DNA of 64,000 nt from Toxonevra muliebris (lineage: Eukaryota; Arthropoda; Insecta; Diptera; Pallopteridae), in assembly GCA_963691655.1 (NCBI GenBank), contig OY829328.1, positions 70,684,400-70,748,399 of the forward strand. The letters run 5' to 3'. The position numbers were made by a program, and so were the translations under genes. The stretch's first letter is position 1. Every line of letters starts with the position of its first letter. Shown piece after piece: positions 12,680-23,609 of this stretch. The notes below the pieces were generated by a model. The model made no database searches. It was not told the DNA's origin and saw only the letters and a list, made by a program, of their open reading frames with translations.

Positions 12680-12779
12680 CCAAAAGCTCAAACTATATTA
12701 TTTATTTAAAAAAAAAAATTATATTTAGAAATAAAATTATTTTTATGAAATAAAATTGATGTCAAAATTGCTGGTTCAA

Positions 12780-14135
12780 AAAAGAACCAGGTGCTTCGAC
12801 AGTAATTTACCTTGAAACAATTAACTGAACGGTGTAGCTGTGACGGTCAGTAGAGTGGGAGAAAAGAGATTCCCAAACTTTTGCTACTTTTTCTAATGAA
12901 AAGTTCTCAACGAAAAGAAATGTGCTTTTTTTTTAAGAAACGCTGAGTAACTGAAAATTTAAAACCAATTTAAACAATGATTTTTTTGAAGCAATTCGCT
13001 CTATACTGTGTGGTTCACCCAGAGGTGAGAAGATGGGAAAAGAGATTTCATCCTGTGTCTAGTTATTATTTTTTTAGACAGAGAATTTTATTCGTAGAGA
13101 GTGACTTCCTGAAAACTTAAAACCGATTTAAACAACGATTTGTTTTGAAACAATTTAGCGAAATGTATAGGTGAGGAGCGAGATAAACTGAGAGGAAAGG
13201 AGGATTTCGACAATCTTTTTCTGAAATGTGAAATACCCAACAGGAAGAAACGTATTTTTAAAGGAGCTCTGATTTTCTGGAAACTCAGTCCTAATTTCAA
13301 CAGTAATTTACTTTCTTTTATTTTTCTCTATCTAAGAGTAGAACCTATTGTACTAGCAATCCAGTCAAGTATTTAAACATTAATCCACCAAAATGATTTA
13401 TTTTATTAGAACAATCCGTACAAACTTTAATTAAATCAGCTACTTACTACCCATCAGGGAAGCGAAACTAAGGCAGTTGGGTTTCCTATCTGGCACTCAT
13501 TCACTAGACCACCAAGATGGTCTAGAACCAATAGAGCCATTTCGACAGTAATTTACCTTAAAGGAATTTAGTGAGTGTTGTGGGTCTGAAGGTTAGAAGA
13601 GAAGGGGGAAAACATATGTGAAGGAAGGAAAAGACTGATATCAACCTATTTCCCGTTTTTTTTTAGTAGAACTCACGGAAAATCCTTGATTGCCTGAAAA
13701 ATAACTTAGATCTAATTTAGATAGTGATTTGTAGAGTAGATGAAAATATGTACGAAAAACTTTTTTATCTGAAGTTAGCATTGACTTTTTTGAATTTTTA
13801 AATTTTTTAGATCTTTCTGTCATTTTCTTTCACACAGACAGAAATTATAAAATTCAAATTTCAAATTTGAAAATCAAATCTTACTACAGATAAAAAAGTT
13901 TTTCGCTAGTAAATTGTTTTGAAACATTTTGTCAAAATGTGTGAATAAGAGAGCAAGAGGTTTTTCAGCATTTTCCCACTTCTTTAGAAATGAATAGTAC
14001 CCAAAGGGAAGGAATGCATTTCTTAAGGTGAACAGTGCTTTCTTAAGAACTTAGTCCTAGTTTCTATAGTAATTTATTTTCTAGTTTTTTCTCTATCTGA
14101 GAATCGAACCCGTTGAACTGATACTACAGTGAATT
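12780..14135. repeat. degenerate ~170-bp repeat array
   Basis: Recurring block of about 160-180 bp: GTAATTTACCTTGAAACAAT, then a GTGTGGGTGAGAAGAGNGGGAAAAGAG segment, then CCCAAAGGGAAGGAATG-like and CTGAAAACTTAAAACC. GAAACAATT-type anchors lie near 12815, 12990, 13148, 13560 and 13915. Units have diverged strongly and the intermediate one(s) may be lost. Coding frames across it are short and not conserved between units. Confidence 0.6.
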
Positions 14136-14289
14136 GTTTGAATCGAAAGTGAGGAAGCTATCAGACACTCATTCATCACCGTGTTCTCTTAAATACAAAT
14201 AAAGCGAACTTTGTGGGGTCAGAAAATATTTGATAAGAGTTTTCAGCTTCTTGCTAATTTATCTAACACAAACAAAATTTAAAAAAAAA

Positions 14290-15875
14290 TTAAGGAAGTG
14301 TTGTGTCTGGGTTTCGAAGAAGTTATAAGTGCTCTAAGAAAGTGCATTATCAATTCTTTGAGGGAGTATTTGATTACTCTCTCAGCCCTTAGAGGAAGCT
14401 TTCTGTCTCTGCTTCGACGAAGTTTTCTATGTGTCTTATGAAGAATTGCTTAATAAATGCTCTGACGAAGTTTTCTATCAGTAATTTGTGGAGGTGTTCT
14501 AATACTTTTATCGATGCTTTCAGAAAGTGCTCTATCAGTTTCTCAAAAAAAAAAGCTTTATATATAAGAGGCTGAGAGTGGTAGAAAACAGTTAAAAAAT
14601 TTTGCAATGCTATGTTTAGTTATAGTCTTATATCAAAGAATATATGAGAGGCTGAGAGGAAAAGTGGTATAATTTCTATGTTCAGAAAAAAGTGGAATAA
14701 TTTTACTTAAGAGCAAAAGCAAACCGAAATATGTTCAGAGCAAAAGTGAAATGAAATATGGTCAGAGCAAAAACGGAATAAATCACTATGCTGTTTTTGC
14801 TCTGAAAGAATTGTTATACCATTTTTGCTCTTACTTTTAAGTTGTTTCAGCAGTCGATCGGTATTGCATCTCGCTGTTGGTTTCTACGTTTTTATGTTTC
14901 AAAATTCCAAAGAACCAATTGCGACCTCTTTACAATCTATACTCTTTGTTTATCACGAAACCATAAAAAAAGGATGAGAGGAAAAGTGGTAGTACTTCTC
15001 ATTTTACAAAAAAGTGGAATAATTTTACTTAAGAGCTAAGAGCTGACACGAATATTGTCAGAGCAAAAGCGAAACGAAATATGTTCAGAGCAAAAGTGAT
15101 ACGAAATATGTTCAGAGCAAAAGTAAAACGATATATGTTCAGACCAAAAACAGAGTAAATAACTATGCCGTTTTTGCTCTGAAAAAATTTTTATACCATT
15201 TTTGCTTTTACTTTTAGGTCGTTTCATTATCAATCTAAACCGTACTACTTGTACCGTTCTTGCACTGAGTTACTAAATTATTTCACTATTCCTTTTATAT
15301 AAATTTTAGCCTGCTTTTCCTCTCGTCGTGTCATATGTTTCGACGAAGTATTCTATTAGTGTTATGAAGAAGAGCTGGATCTGTGTTTCGTAAAAGTGTT
15401 TTACCCATGCTCAATAAAAGTATTGCATATTTTAGGAAGTTCTAACTCACAGTTTCAAACTTCTGAAGAAGTAAGTATTCTAACAGTGTTTCAATGGATT
15501 GCTCTATCAGTTCTTGAGGAAGAGCTGTACTTATTTCGAAGAAATGCTCTATCAGTTCTTTGAAGAAGTACTTTGATGGGCTTAATACTCTTATTAGGTC
15601 ATCGAGAAAATGTTATATGTAGGTTTTGCGAAAGTTTCGAGGAAAGGCTCGGTTAAGGCATCGAGTGCTCTATTGGTTTTTCGAGAAATCATTCTATTAA
15701 TACACCTAGGAAGTACAATACTTTATCAGCGCTGTAGAAAAATTCTTTATCAGTACTCCAAGAAAGTGCTTCGTAGATGTACTCTCTCAGTTTTCTTAGA
15801 GGTTTCTAGGAAAACCTCCATTATCGCTTCAAGCAATTACTCTCTCAGTGCAAATTTTCCGCTGTGCTTCAAAAA
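14290..15875. repeat. degenerate GAAGTGCTCTATCAGTT array
   Basis: Short, diverged words of the type CGACGAAGTTTTCTATCAGT, AAAGTGCTCTATCAGTTTCT and GAGGAAGAGCTGTAC recur from about 14310 to 14550 and from 15340 to 15860. The period is roughly 30-35 bp but irregular. Two copies of a foldback repeat (14640-14845 and 14975-15225) lie within the array. Confidence 0.6.
14640..15225. repeat. two foldback-type repeats with TTCAGAGCAAAAGTGAAACGA units
   Basis: Two ~200-bp copies (14650-14845 and 14975-15225) begin GAGAGGAAAAGTGGTA and share AAAAAGTGGAATAATTTTAC and TTAAGAGC. Each then has two to four 26-27-bp units of ATATGTTCAGAGCAAAAGTG, followed by a perfect-looking inversion: CAGAGCAAAAAC to GTTTTTGCTCTG (copy 1, 14764 to 14801). 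They end TTATACCATTTTTGCTC, roughly inverted with the start. The layout (terminal inversion plus internal palindrome) is that of a foldback or MITE element that inserted or duplicated twice. Confidence 0.7.
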
Positions 15876-15879
15876 ATCA

Positions 15880-16505
15880 GTTGAAACGCTTTTATACCCA
15901 TTGGGTATACAAACATAAACGAAAGCAATACATTACTTATTATGTGGCACAAATTGCACAATTGTGAAAAATTTATTGCTGAAGGTTATAAAATGTGAAA
16001 ATTAGTTGCAACGTACTCTACTTTCTTCGCATTTCTTGATTAGTTTCTTCATAAATTATAGTTTGGACAAATGCAACACACACACAAACACATACACTTG
16101 CATATATAAATGTGCAAATGAATGAATGAAAGAGAGAATGAATGAAAATATTGCAATCACTATAAAAAAAAAAAACTAAATGAATGTGTGCGCACAAAAA
16201 ACAAAAAAAAAAAAGTGAAAACTAATTTCAGTTTTTTTTTTCCTATTTTTTTTTAACAATAAAATTTAATCTAAATTTTGCAAGTAAGAGTAAAAAAGTG
16301 CATGAAAAATAAAATGGGTGTGGCAGTTAAGATATTAAAAATGCATAAATTTATTCTAGTACATAAAAAGAAAAGAAAATACAATCTAACGCGCCTATTT
16401 TTTTTTTTTTTTTTTTTCAACAACAAAAAAAATTACTTTTGTTTATATGTATGCCAAAAACTTTATAAAATTTCATGTTTTTTTTGTCCATTTTTTGTTT
16501 GTATA
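15880..16505. other. AT-rich DNA, no recognised gene
   Basis: CACACACAAACACATACAC at 16077-16097 and long A/T runs (16400-16418). The 90-residue frame at 16278-16550 is lysine/phenylalanine-rich low-complexity sequence that runs into the DD37E terminal repeat and is not a gene. Confidence 0.55.
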
Positions 16506-16509
16506 TATA

Positions 16510-17776
16510 AAGCGCGGTTCATGCAAAATTGGCACGCAGGAAAGTTGTAACAAATAATGCATTAAATGATAAGTTTAATATTGTGTTTTGATACTATAAT
16601 ATTAAAAGATTTAAATTTCTTTGTTGTGCAAAAAGTTCCGGGTATTCCTTTTAATGGACCCCATCAACCTTTGAACATCCGCTCTGGATACTTTTGCGGC
16701 TATTTGGTTTCATTTTAGTAACATTGAATTCACATTTTTGACAATACCTGCATTTTTCTTCAACTTATATTTTGTAATAGCCCAGTATTTTTCGATCGGT
16801 CGAAGCTAGGGGCAATTGAGTGGATTCATATATTTGGGCACTACATCTACTTTATTTGTCTGATACCAATCCATGGTTTTCTTAGAGTAGTGGCAACTGG
16901 CTAAATCAGGCCAAAACTTCACTGGCGAATGCTGGTGACGAACAAATAGTCGTTTCGAAAGGCACTCTTTGATGTAAATATGAGACATCATAGAAGAGGA
17001 AGTCACAAATGCCCTGGATTTGAGACCACAGCTGCAAATAGCCTGCCACACCATTGCTTTCTTTGCAAATTTATCTATTTTTATGTACTTGAATTTTGAG
17101 GGGACATTACCACGATTCGTTGCCATATTAAATTTTTGACCTGGAAGCTCTTTAAGATCAAATTTTACGTATGATTTATCATCCACAATAATGCATCCAT
17201 TGAATTTGCTCAAAACATTATTATAAAGAAGACGAGCACGTTTTTTGGCCAGCAAATTCTGTTTGTCTGTTCTATTTGGATATTTTATAGCACGATAGCA
17301 CTTTAGCCCAGCTTTTATGGGTATTCGTCTAGCAGTACTTTTGCTGGTATTGAATTTTTTGGCACGATCGCTATCCGATAGTCCGGAATTGCTTTTGATG
17401 GACCTCAAGATCTTTGCCTTTAATTTTAGGTTGGTGGTTCCCGTTTTGTTCACAACTTTTTTAGCTCTTTCAACACTAAGAGTTTCTTTATATCGTTTTA
17501 TAACTCTACATACCGTTCTTTTGGAGATATTTAACACTTTCGCAATCTTTGAACCAGATCACGACGGATTTTCAATAAATTTGTTCACAATCAATTTTCT
17601 ATTTGCAGCTTCCATTGTGCACACAATCACCAATTTGCGTTCAATTAATATGAAAAATTTATCAACTAACGGTAACGGTATTGTAAACAAATCCCAGTAA
17701 AAAATTTGTTGTTCTTATGACTAGGGGCGACGTGGTGACCACAACAAAGCGTGCCAATTTAGCGTGAACCGCGCTT
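16510..17776 (-). mobile_element. DD37E Tc1/mariner-type element, near full-length
   Basis: A 1267-bp element with ~28-bp terminal inverted repeats: AAGCGCGGTTCATGCAAAAT then TGGCACGC at 16510-16537, and GCGTGCCAATTT then AGCGTGAACCGCGCTT at 17749-17776 (about 24 of 28 matching), each flanked by TA. It carries one transposase frame on the minus strand. The structure is complete, and damage is limited to three stop codons, implying recent activity. Confidence 0.92.
16611..17615 (-). pseudogene. DD37E transposase, single frame with three stops
   Basis: From ATG at 17615 to TAA at 16611-16613 there is one uninterrupted frame of 335 codons with no frameshift. It holds three in-frame stops: TGA (17559-17561), TAG (16806-16808) and TGA (16710-16712). 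N-terminal helix-turn-helix (SKRTVCRVIKRY, DSDRAKKFNTSKSTARRI) is followed by CIIVDDKSYVKFD (first Asp), VKFWPDLASCHYS (second Asp) and MNPLNCP-stop-LRPIEKYWA (Glu). Exactly 37 residues separate the second Asp and the Glu, the spacing of the DD37E group described in mosquitoes and other insects. Each stop is one transition away from a sense codon plausible at that place. The longest intact piece is 243 residues (16806-17537). Confidence 0.93.
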
Positions 17777-17779
17777 TAT

Positions 17780-19530
17780 GTGTGTTTTGTCTATTTTCCC
17801 TTCCAATCGCTATCTCTTTCACTCACACATGTTCCTGCTGTTGATAATGCATAATTAAAGGCGCATTCTGCTTGGTTTTTTTTCATTTTTTTTTTGTTCA
17901 TTTTGTCCCACAAAGTTCCACTGTATGTTCATTCAATTTTAATGCATTATCAAGCAAGCTGCGCAAATTTGTACTATATATCATACTATATCTATAAAAT
18001 ATGTATATAGTAGTATATAGTTTTTTATGAGCATCATCAAAAGCGCATTAAATTTTCCACTAAAATACCGAGGCAGGCTGGCTGGCAGGCCTTTAGAATG
18101 GCGCGAGCGGTGTTTTTGTTGTGATGTGCAAAAATTTAATAATTTCTGGCAGCTTTTTTTTTTTTTTTTTGGTTTCTTTGTTGTCCACCAGCAAGCAGTC
18201 GGAGCTAACGAATGATGGGTGGGTGTGGTGGTTGATTGGGTGGTCGATGAGTTGGTTGTATTTGGTTGATTGGGCGGTTAGTGCTGGTAAGTCAGTATAA
18301 AAAGCAGGAAATAGCAGCAGTCGCAACATCATCATCAGCAATGAAAGAGCTTCATTCATTCCCACAGTGACAGTTTATTTTGAAGAATTTATGAGTTTAT
18401 TCTGTTTATTTGCCAAATTTTTTTTTTTATTTTATTTTAATGTTTTTTTTTTTTTGGTATACAGTTAGATAGTGCTGTGACAAAGGGGGGAGAGACGATA
18501 GCGAACGGGTTTAGGTAGGGATGTAAAAAGTAATGTGTTGTTTGTTTAGAAGTAATAGAATATTTTAGTAATGTAGTATTTTAAGCTTAAAGCAAACTTT
18601 ATGGGGAACTGAAATATAGAATTTAGCAGGGTGCATTAGTGAAGTCATAGCACCGAGGTGGCCTAAAACAAAAAAAACAAAAAAATTAAAAAAAATATAT
18701 GTGTTCCGAGTTATATGGGTATAATTGGTTCACTGTAATCAGAAGTTCGTTTGAAGTGTCTACGTTATAACCGAAAACTACTGTATAACTTTGTTGTGTA
18801 CAATGATTGTGTATATTAATCTATATACATATCTATTTCCTACACGTGTATAAAATTTCTCTTCGGTTGTCGGATATCTCAATGTAAAATTTCATCTTTA
18901 CAAACCTTCTCTCCTATATTCTCATCTAATCATCATATAATCATTAATAAAATATTTCGAAAAAGTTAAGGATTGTTGCCTGCAAACTTAAAATTATTAC
19001 AACTACGAAAAACAACAACAAAATTTGTATGTTTGAAAAATTTCTCACATTTAAGAAGGTCAAACTAAATTTAATCTAAAAGAAAGTTGGGTAAGGCATA
19101 AGGATATAGTTTCTCTCTTAGAAAAAAAAAAATCCAATTTAGACCACTGTGGTATCGGGAGAAGAATGTTGAAAATATTTACCTGCATTAACCTAAAAGT
19201 TAGGCTAATTATCTTTTCTTTTTTTTTTTAGAAAATTTTTGCCTTCTACATCCCTTTGAAGAATTTCGTATTAACAAAATTATAGCAAACTAAAATTTTA
19301 TTTGGTTTGAAATTTAATTAAATTGCTTTCACTTTTATTTTGATTGCAATAAATATTTATTTCAAAAATGAAAGGTAGTTGATTTTAATATTTCTTCTTT
19401 ATGGATGCCCATTTAAAGTTTTCCAATTTTAATTGAAATATTTTTGAATATAACTCATTCGAAAATCGAAACCATTAACGAAAATAGTTGAATTAAGAAA
19501 GAGGCAACTTGTTGATTTCACATTAGGTTA
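17780..19530. other. AT-rich intronic DNA, no recognised gene
   Basis: Contains long T runs (18153-18170, 18419-18457), GGTTGATTGGGTGGTCGATG-type G/T repeats (18215-18290) and AT microsatellites (17985-18025). The frames 18027-18215 and 18093-18365 overlap on opposite strands and look like composition artefacts. Confidence 0.55.
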
Positions 19531-19534
19531 CAAA

Positions 19535-20990
19535 AGTGGAGAAGGTATTTCTTCTATTGTAGGTGCTTGGATTAATCTCTTGATGACCCCTTGCGAAGGA
19601 CTTTAGACCAATAAGCCTCACACCCTTTCTATAAAAGGTGCTTGAAAGACTACACTCAGAAAAAAATCACATGGAATCAATATGAAAATCGTACTACTTC
19701 AATAGGATTTGGTCAATGGTATTTTCCTATAATTTTAATAGTTTTTAGACTATCATTTTTGATATAATTTAGCTATATTATGGTATTGTCTTCATGCTGT
19801 AACACTATTAGTTTAATGATATAAAAAGTAATGAGACGTTTTCCGTGATTAATGGGATGTTTTTTTCTGAGTGTAGCTATTACATATATCAGAATGAAAC
19901 TGACAGTCTCTCAACATGCTTATGTGAAGGACAGATCTGTTGAGACAGTGGTACATGAACTAGTGCAACTGCTTGAGAAATCTCTGCACTACACTACACT
20001 ACGCTTTTGCGACCTTTCTACTTAGATATAGAAAGCGCATTCAATAATATCCTCCCAATAGCTATTACTATAGTATTGATAAATCTCGAAGAGGATGACT
20101 CTATTGCAGCTTTTGCCTTTACTTCTTTGAAGAACAGGATCATAACGCAAAGCTGGGTTCCTCTTCCATTAGAAGGTTTATCGTCGGGGGCACTCCGCAA
20201 AGAGGAGCACTCTCTCCGCTGCTCTGGAACCTTGTTGTAAATGATCTCTCATCGAAAGTAAAAAAAAGAGGATGCAAGGTGATTGCCTATGCGAATGATG
20301 TTGTCATTTCCGCTTCAAGGAAATTTCTTTGTACACTTGTGAATCTATTGCAACAAAAACTAAAACTAGCTAACTGCTGTCATCCTGGTGCAATAACCGA
20401 CGACTATCGGTTAATGTATCTAAGACAGAGTTGGTTCTATTCACTCGAAAGCACTCTATACGAAATTTTGATCCACCAATTCTAAATGGCAGATCACTTA
20501 TCATCTCGGAACAAACTAAATTCTTTGGCCTAATTCCAGACAGGAAAATCAACTGGCGTCCCAACATGTCAGAGAGAGTGCGTAAAGCCTCAATAGCTTT
20601 CTAAGCGTGCAGGTCAGCTATAGCCAAGAAATGAGGATTACAACCTAAGGTAATCATGTGGTTCTATACCAGTGTTATACGTCCTATTCTTTTCCACGGC
20701 GTAATAGTTTGGTGGACAGACATCTCAAAGAGCACCTACCACTTATCTTGGATTTTCTTTCTATAGATTTATTCGAAAAGACCTCAAAAGTCTCCTCGGC
20801 TGTGAGACTGAATGTGATCCGCAAGTGGCCCTTCACAAATTAACAAATTAACTGGCATCCTCTGAAATCATTGAAAGCACAAAATGATTTAATTAGGAGA
20901 GATCAAGGGGTTATTACTCGTTCCATAGAGTATCACAATGGACGAACTGGTCTCCGTGTGTTCTTTCAACACCCTCAACAACCTAATCTA
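19535..20990 (+). pseudogene. LINE (LOA/Jockey-type) reverse transcriptase remnant A
   Basis: Plus-strand remnant of a non-LTR reverse transcriptase in several frames. In order: KDFRPISLT (19598-19624), interrupted by a MITE, then SQHAYVKDRSVETVVHELVQ, LDIESAFNN, a GGTPQRGALSPLLWNLVVNDL block, VIAYANDVVIS (catalytic YADD changed to YAND), TELVLFTRKHS, FFGLIPDRKINW, SVIRPILFHGVIVWWTD and IDLFEKTSKVSSAVRLNVIRKW. Frameshifts and stops occur throughout, so it is inactive. The same family supplies remnants at 34990-35420 and 45361-48370. The 5' part (endonuclease) and RNase H are absent. Confidence 0.88.
19652..19874. mobile_element. MITE with ACACTCAGAAAAAAA termini, inside LINE A
   Basis: Perfect inverted repeats CTACACTCAGAAAAAAA (19650-19666) and TTTTTTTCTGAGTGTAG (19860-19876) enclose ~220 bp of AT-rich non-coding sequence. 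The LINE reverse-transcriptase reading runs up to its left edge (...VLERL) and resumes at its right edge (ITYIRMKLTVSQHAY), so it is an insertion. TA at both edges suggests a Tc1/mariner-type target, but the terminal sequence could be one or two bases longer. Confidence 0.85.
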
Positions 20991-21480
20991 ACCCCTTTTG
21001 GAGTATACTTCTATTCCATTCTATCTGCTCCAAGGTGCATTAATGGAAGCACTAATTTATACAATACTGTTGCCCTTCTGACTGTTGTTGTTCTTTCAAC
21101 TATAAGTGAGATTTGCGGACGCTTTTCGAATGCTTTTAAAATGTCAGTTTTGCAAAGTTATCTTTTTGTTTCCCCGATGTATGTTCTATCCACCGTTATT
21201 TTCGTTTTCAAACTTCTTTTAATGTTTGATTCTTTATTTGCCATAGCTCATGATACGATATATTTTTCCTCAGTATCTACTGTAGGCAGCGACTCACGTA
21301 CTTACATCTGTTGCTTACACCAGATACCTGGAATGAATACATGAATACGAAATCGAAATTTTTTTATCATGCCAGATTTCAGGAAGCTTCAAAAAGACAA
21401 AAGTCTAAATAAGTTTGCATTTTGGAAAAATCTTCAAAAATAGCTTATTCGAGTTAGCAGTAGATAAAAATGTAAGACTG
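20990..21480. other. no recognised feature
   Basis: A 157-residue frame spans 20871-21344. Its start continues the decayed LINE A (about 20871-20990); beyond that it resembles nothing I recognise and has a low-complexity hydrophobic stretch. Treated as chance or decayed repeat. Confidence 0.4.
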
Positions 21481-21484
21481 GGAT

Positions 21485-22045
21485 AAGAAGATTTTAACAA
21501 AAACCACTTCTCTCCCTACCCTCCCCCCCCAAATTGTCAAAATGTTAAACCACTTCTCGACCTCCTTCTTACTCCCCCGCCTTCTCCCCTCCCCTTCTCC
21601 CCAGCCTTTTCTCCTCTTCTTCTCCCCCTCCTTTCCCCCTCCTTTTGTTATCCCTCCTTTCCCCCTCTTTATCCCCCCTCCATCTCCCCCTCCTTCTCCC
21701 CGTCCTTCTCCTCCTCCTTTCCCCCTCCTTCTCCTCAGCCTTCTTCCCCCCCTTCTCCCCAGCCTTTTCCCCTCTTCTTCTGCCCCTCCTTTGTTACCCC
21801 TCCTTTTCCCCCTCCCTCTCCCCCTCCATCTTCCCCCTATTTATCCTCCTCCTTCTCCTCAGCCTTCTTCCCCCCTTCTCCCCAGCCTTTTCCCGCTTCT
21901 TCTCCCCCTCTTTTGTTACCCCTCCCTCTTCCCCTCCATCACGCCCTCCATCTCCCCCCTCTTAATCCTCCTCCGTCTCCTCCTCCTTCTCCTCCTCTTT
22001 CTCCTCCTCCTCCTCCCCTCCTTCTCCCCCCCTTCCCAGATTATC
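21485..22045. repeat. 560-bp polypyrimidine (CTCC/TTCTCC) tract
   Basis: Almost pure C/T on the plus strand, built from CCTCCTTCTCCCCCTCCTTT-type words with internal duplications (for example CTCCTCAGCCTTCTTCCCCC at about 21731 and again near 21855). Bounded by TTATCAAAATGTTAAA-like words on both sides: GTCAAAATGTTAAACCACTT (21536) and TATCAAAATGTTAAATCTCA (22042), so the tract may have expanded inside a duplicated flank. Reading frames (proline/leucine/serine-rich, up to 221 residues) are products of composition. Long purine-pyrimidine asymmetry can form triplex DNA. Confidence 0.9.
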
Positions 22046-22049
22046 AAAA

Positions 22050-22760
22050 TGTTAAATCTCAATTTTAAAAATTTGTTTTATTTCGTACTTATTGCAAAAT
22101 ACTTGACCTCACTTCTCCGAGCTCAAAACCTCTCTCTTTTCCCTTATACATATCTCAGTCATCATGTTGGTTGCTTCAGACTTTTTGGAAAAAACGATAA
22201 GACCTAAAACTTTCCCTAGCTCCCCTTCTGTAACTTCCATTTTACTAGTGGTCACAGTAATTTTTTTTTATTATGTGTGACGATTTGACAATCTCCACCT
22301 GGGGTTCAAATTAACTGATTATTTATCTCTCTCTTTCCTTCTCTTTCATTTGACATCAATTATTTCATCCACTTTTCAAAGATACTCAATACTACTAGCG
22401 GATCCAAAGATTTCCCAAGGAGGGAAGGGGGTAGTTTTAATTTTTTTACCTCTTTATGACCACATTTCATCCATAAAAAGGGGCAGGGGGAAATGGAGGG
22501 CTTAACCCCAAACCCAAGCTGAATAGTCATAAATTCATCGCGTACTTTCATGATAGTTAGTGAGAAAGAATCTTTTGCTTGTTTTTTATATATTAAGATG
22601 GTTATATGAAACCTTCACTTTTGATCAGAAAAAATGTTGATTTTTTATTGCTATTTCGAATATGCATATCGTTTTTTTTTTACATGAGAAGCAAAAAACT
22701 TTCTAAAATGCAAAAACGTATTGTTCTAAATATTTTTTAAATTAAGTTTAACCCTAAATC
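22050..22760. other. unclassified sequence with G-rich AAGGAGGGAAGGGGG block
   Basis: AAGATTTCCCAAGGAGGGAA (22407-22426) is related to the G/C-rich blocks at 25850-25990, where AAGATTTCC and AAGGAGGGGGGG occur on both strands. No gene seen. Confidence 0.5.
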
Positions 22761-22763
22761 CCT

Positions 22764-23607
22764 CAACTTAAAATGCAAGAAATTTTCTCATTTGAATGAA
22801 CTTCTGAAAAGTAGCAAAGATTTTTAAATTCAAAACCAAAAATGTCAATAACGTTAAATTTCATTCTTTGCTTGATTATAAACAGCTAGAAAAATATTAA
22901 AAAAGTGGACATAAGTTTAATGAATCGTTAAAATATAAGCACTATGATAAAACTTGCGATGAAAATCTCTGCTCTAGAAAGCATACATAATCTTTTTCTA
23001 CACCATCGAAGTCATTGTCGACATGAAAATGTAGATAATTCAAAAAATTCAAAAAATTTTTCATTTTCGTATAAACTTTCGATAAAAATCAATTCAAAAG
23101 TAGTGAAAAACTAAATACCAGTATTCATATGTCGAAAAACACCGATTTTCGTGTTAAAATCACCACCCTGGATCTGCTAGTGCTTACGTGCCTAAAGCAC
23201 ACAACTTAAAATGCAAGAAATTCTCTCATTTGAGGAAACTTCTGTAAAGTATCAAAGATTTTTAAATTCGAAACAAAAAATGTCAATAATATTAAATTTC
23301 ATTCTTTGCTTGATTTTAAATAGCTAGAAAAATATTAAAAAAGTGGACATAAGTTTATTGGACGTGATAGTATAAATGTTATAATAAAACCTGCAATGAA
23401 AATCGCTCCACTAGAAAGCAAATATAACCTTTCTCTACATCATCGAAGTCATTGTCTACATGAAAATGTAGAAAATTCAAAATTTTTTCTTTTTCGTATA
23501 AACTTTCGATAAAAATCAATTCAGAAGAAATGAAAAACTAAATACCAGAATTCATATGTCGAAAAACACCGGCTTTTATGTGAAAATACCCACCCTGGAT
23601 CTGCTAG
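22764..23607. repeat. direct tandem duplication, two ~410-bp copies
   Basis: Copies at 22764-23180 and 23202-23607, separated by 21 bp, both start CAACTTAAAATGCAAGAAAT and end CACCCTGGATCTGCTAG. They share long stretches, such as AAAAATATTAAAAAAGTGGA and TCGTATAAACTTTCGATAAA; differences are mostly substitutions. No coding frame is conserved between copies. The source element is unknown. Confidence 0.92.
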
Positions 23608-23609
23608 GA

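Noticed and set aside
17317..17700. 127-residue plus-strand frame
   Set aside because: Antisense shadow of the DD37E transposase.
20871..21344. 157-residue plus-strand protein
   Set aside because: Begins in the decayed LINE and continues into unrelated DNA; no domain, no splice or promoter context.
21542..22207. 221-residue proline/leucine/serine-rich protein
   Set aside because: Translation of a polypyrimidine tract; all three frames give similar low-complexity products and no gene signals are present.
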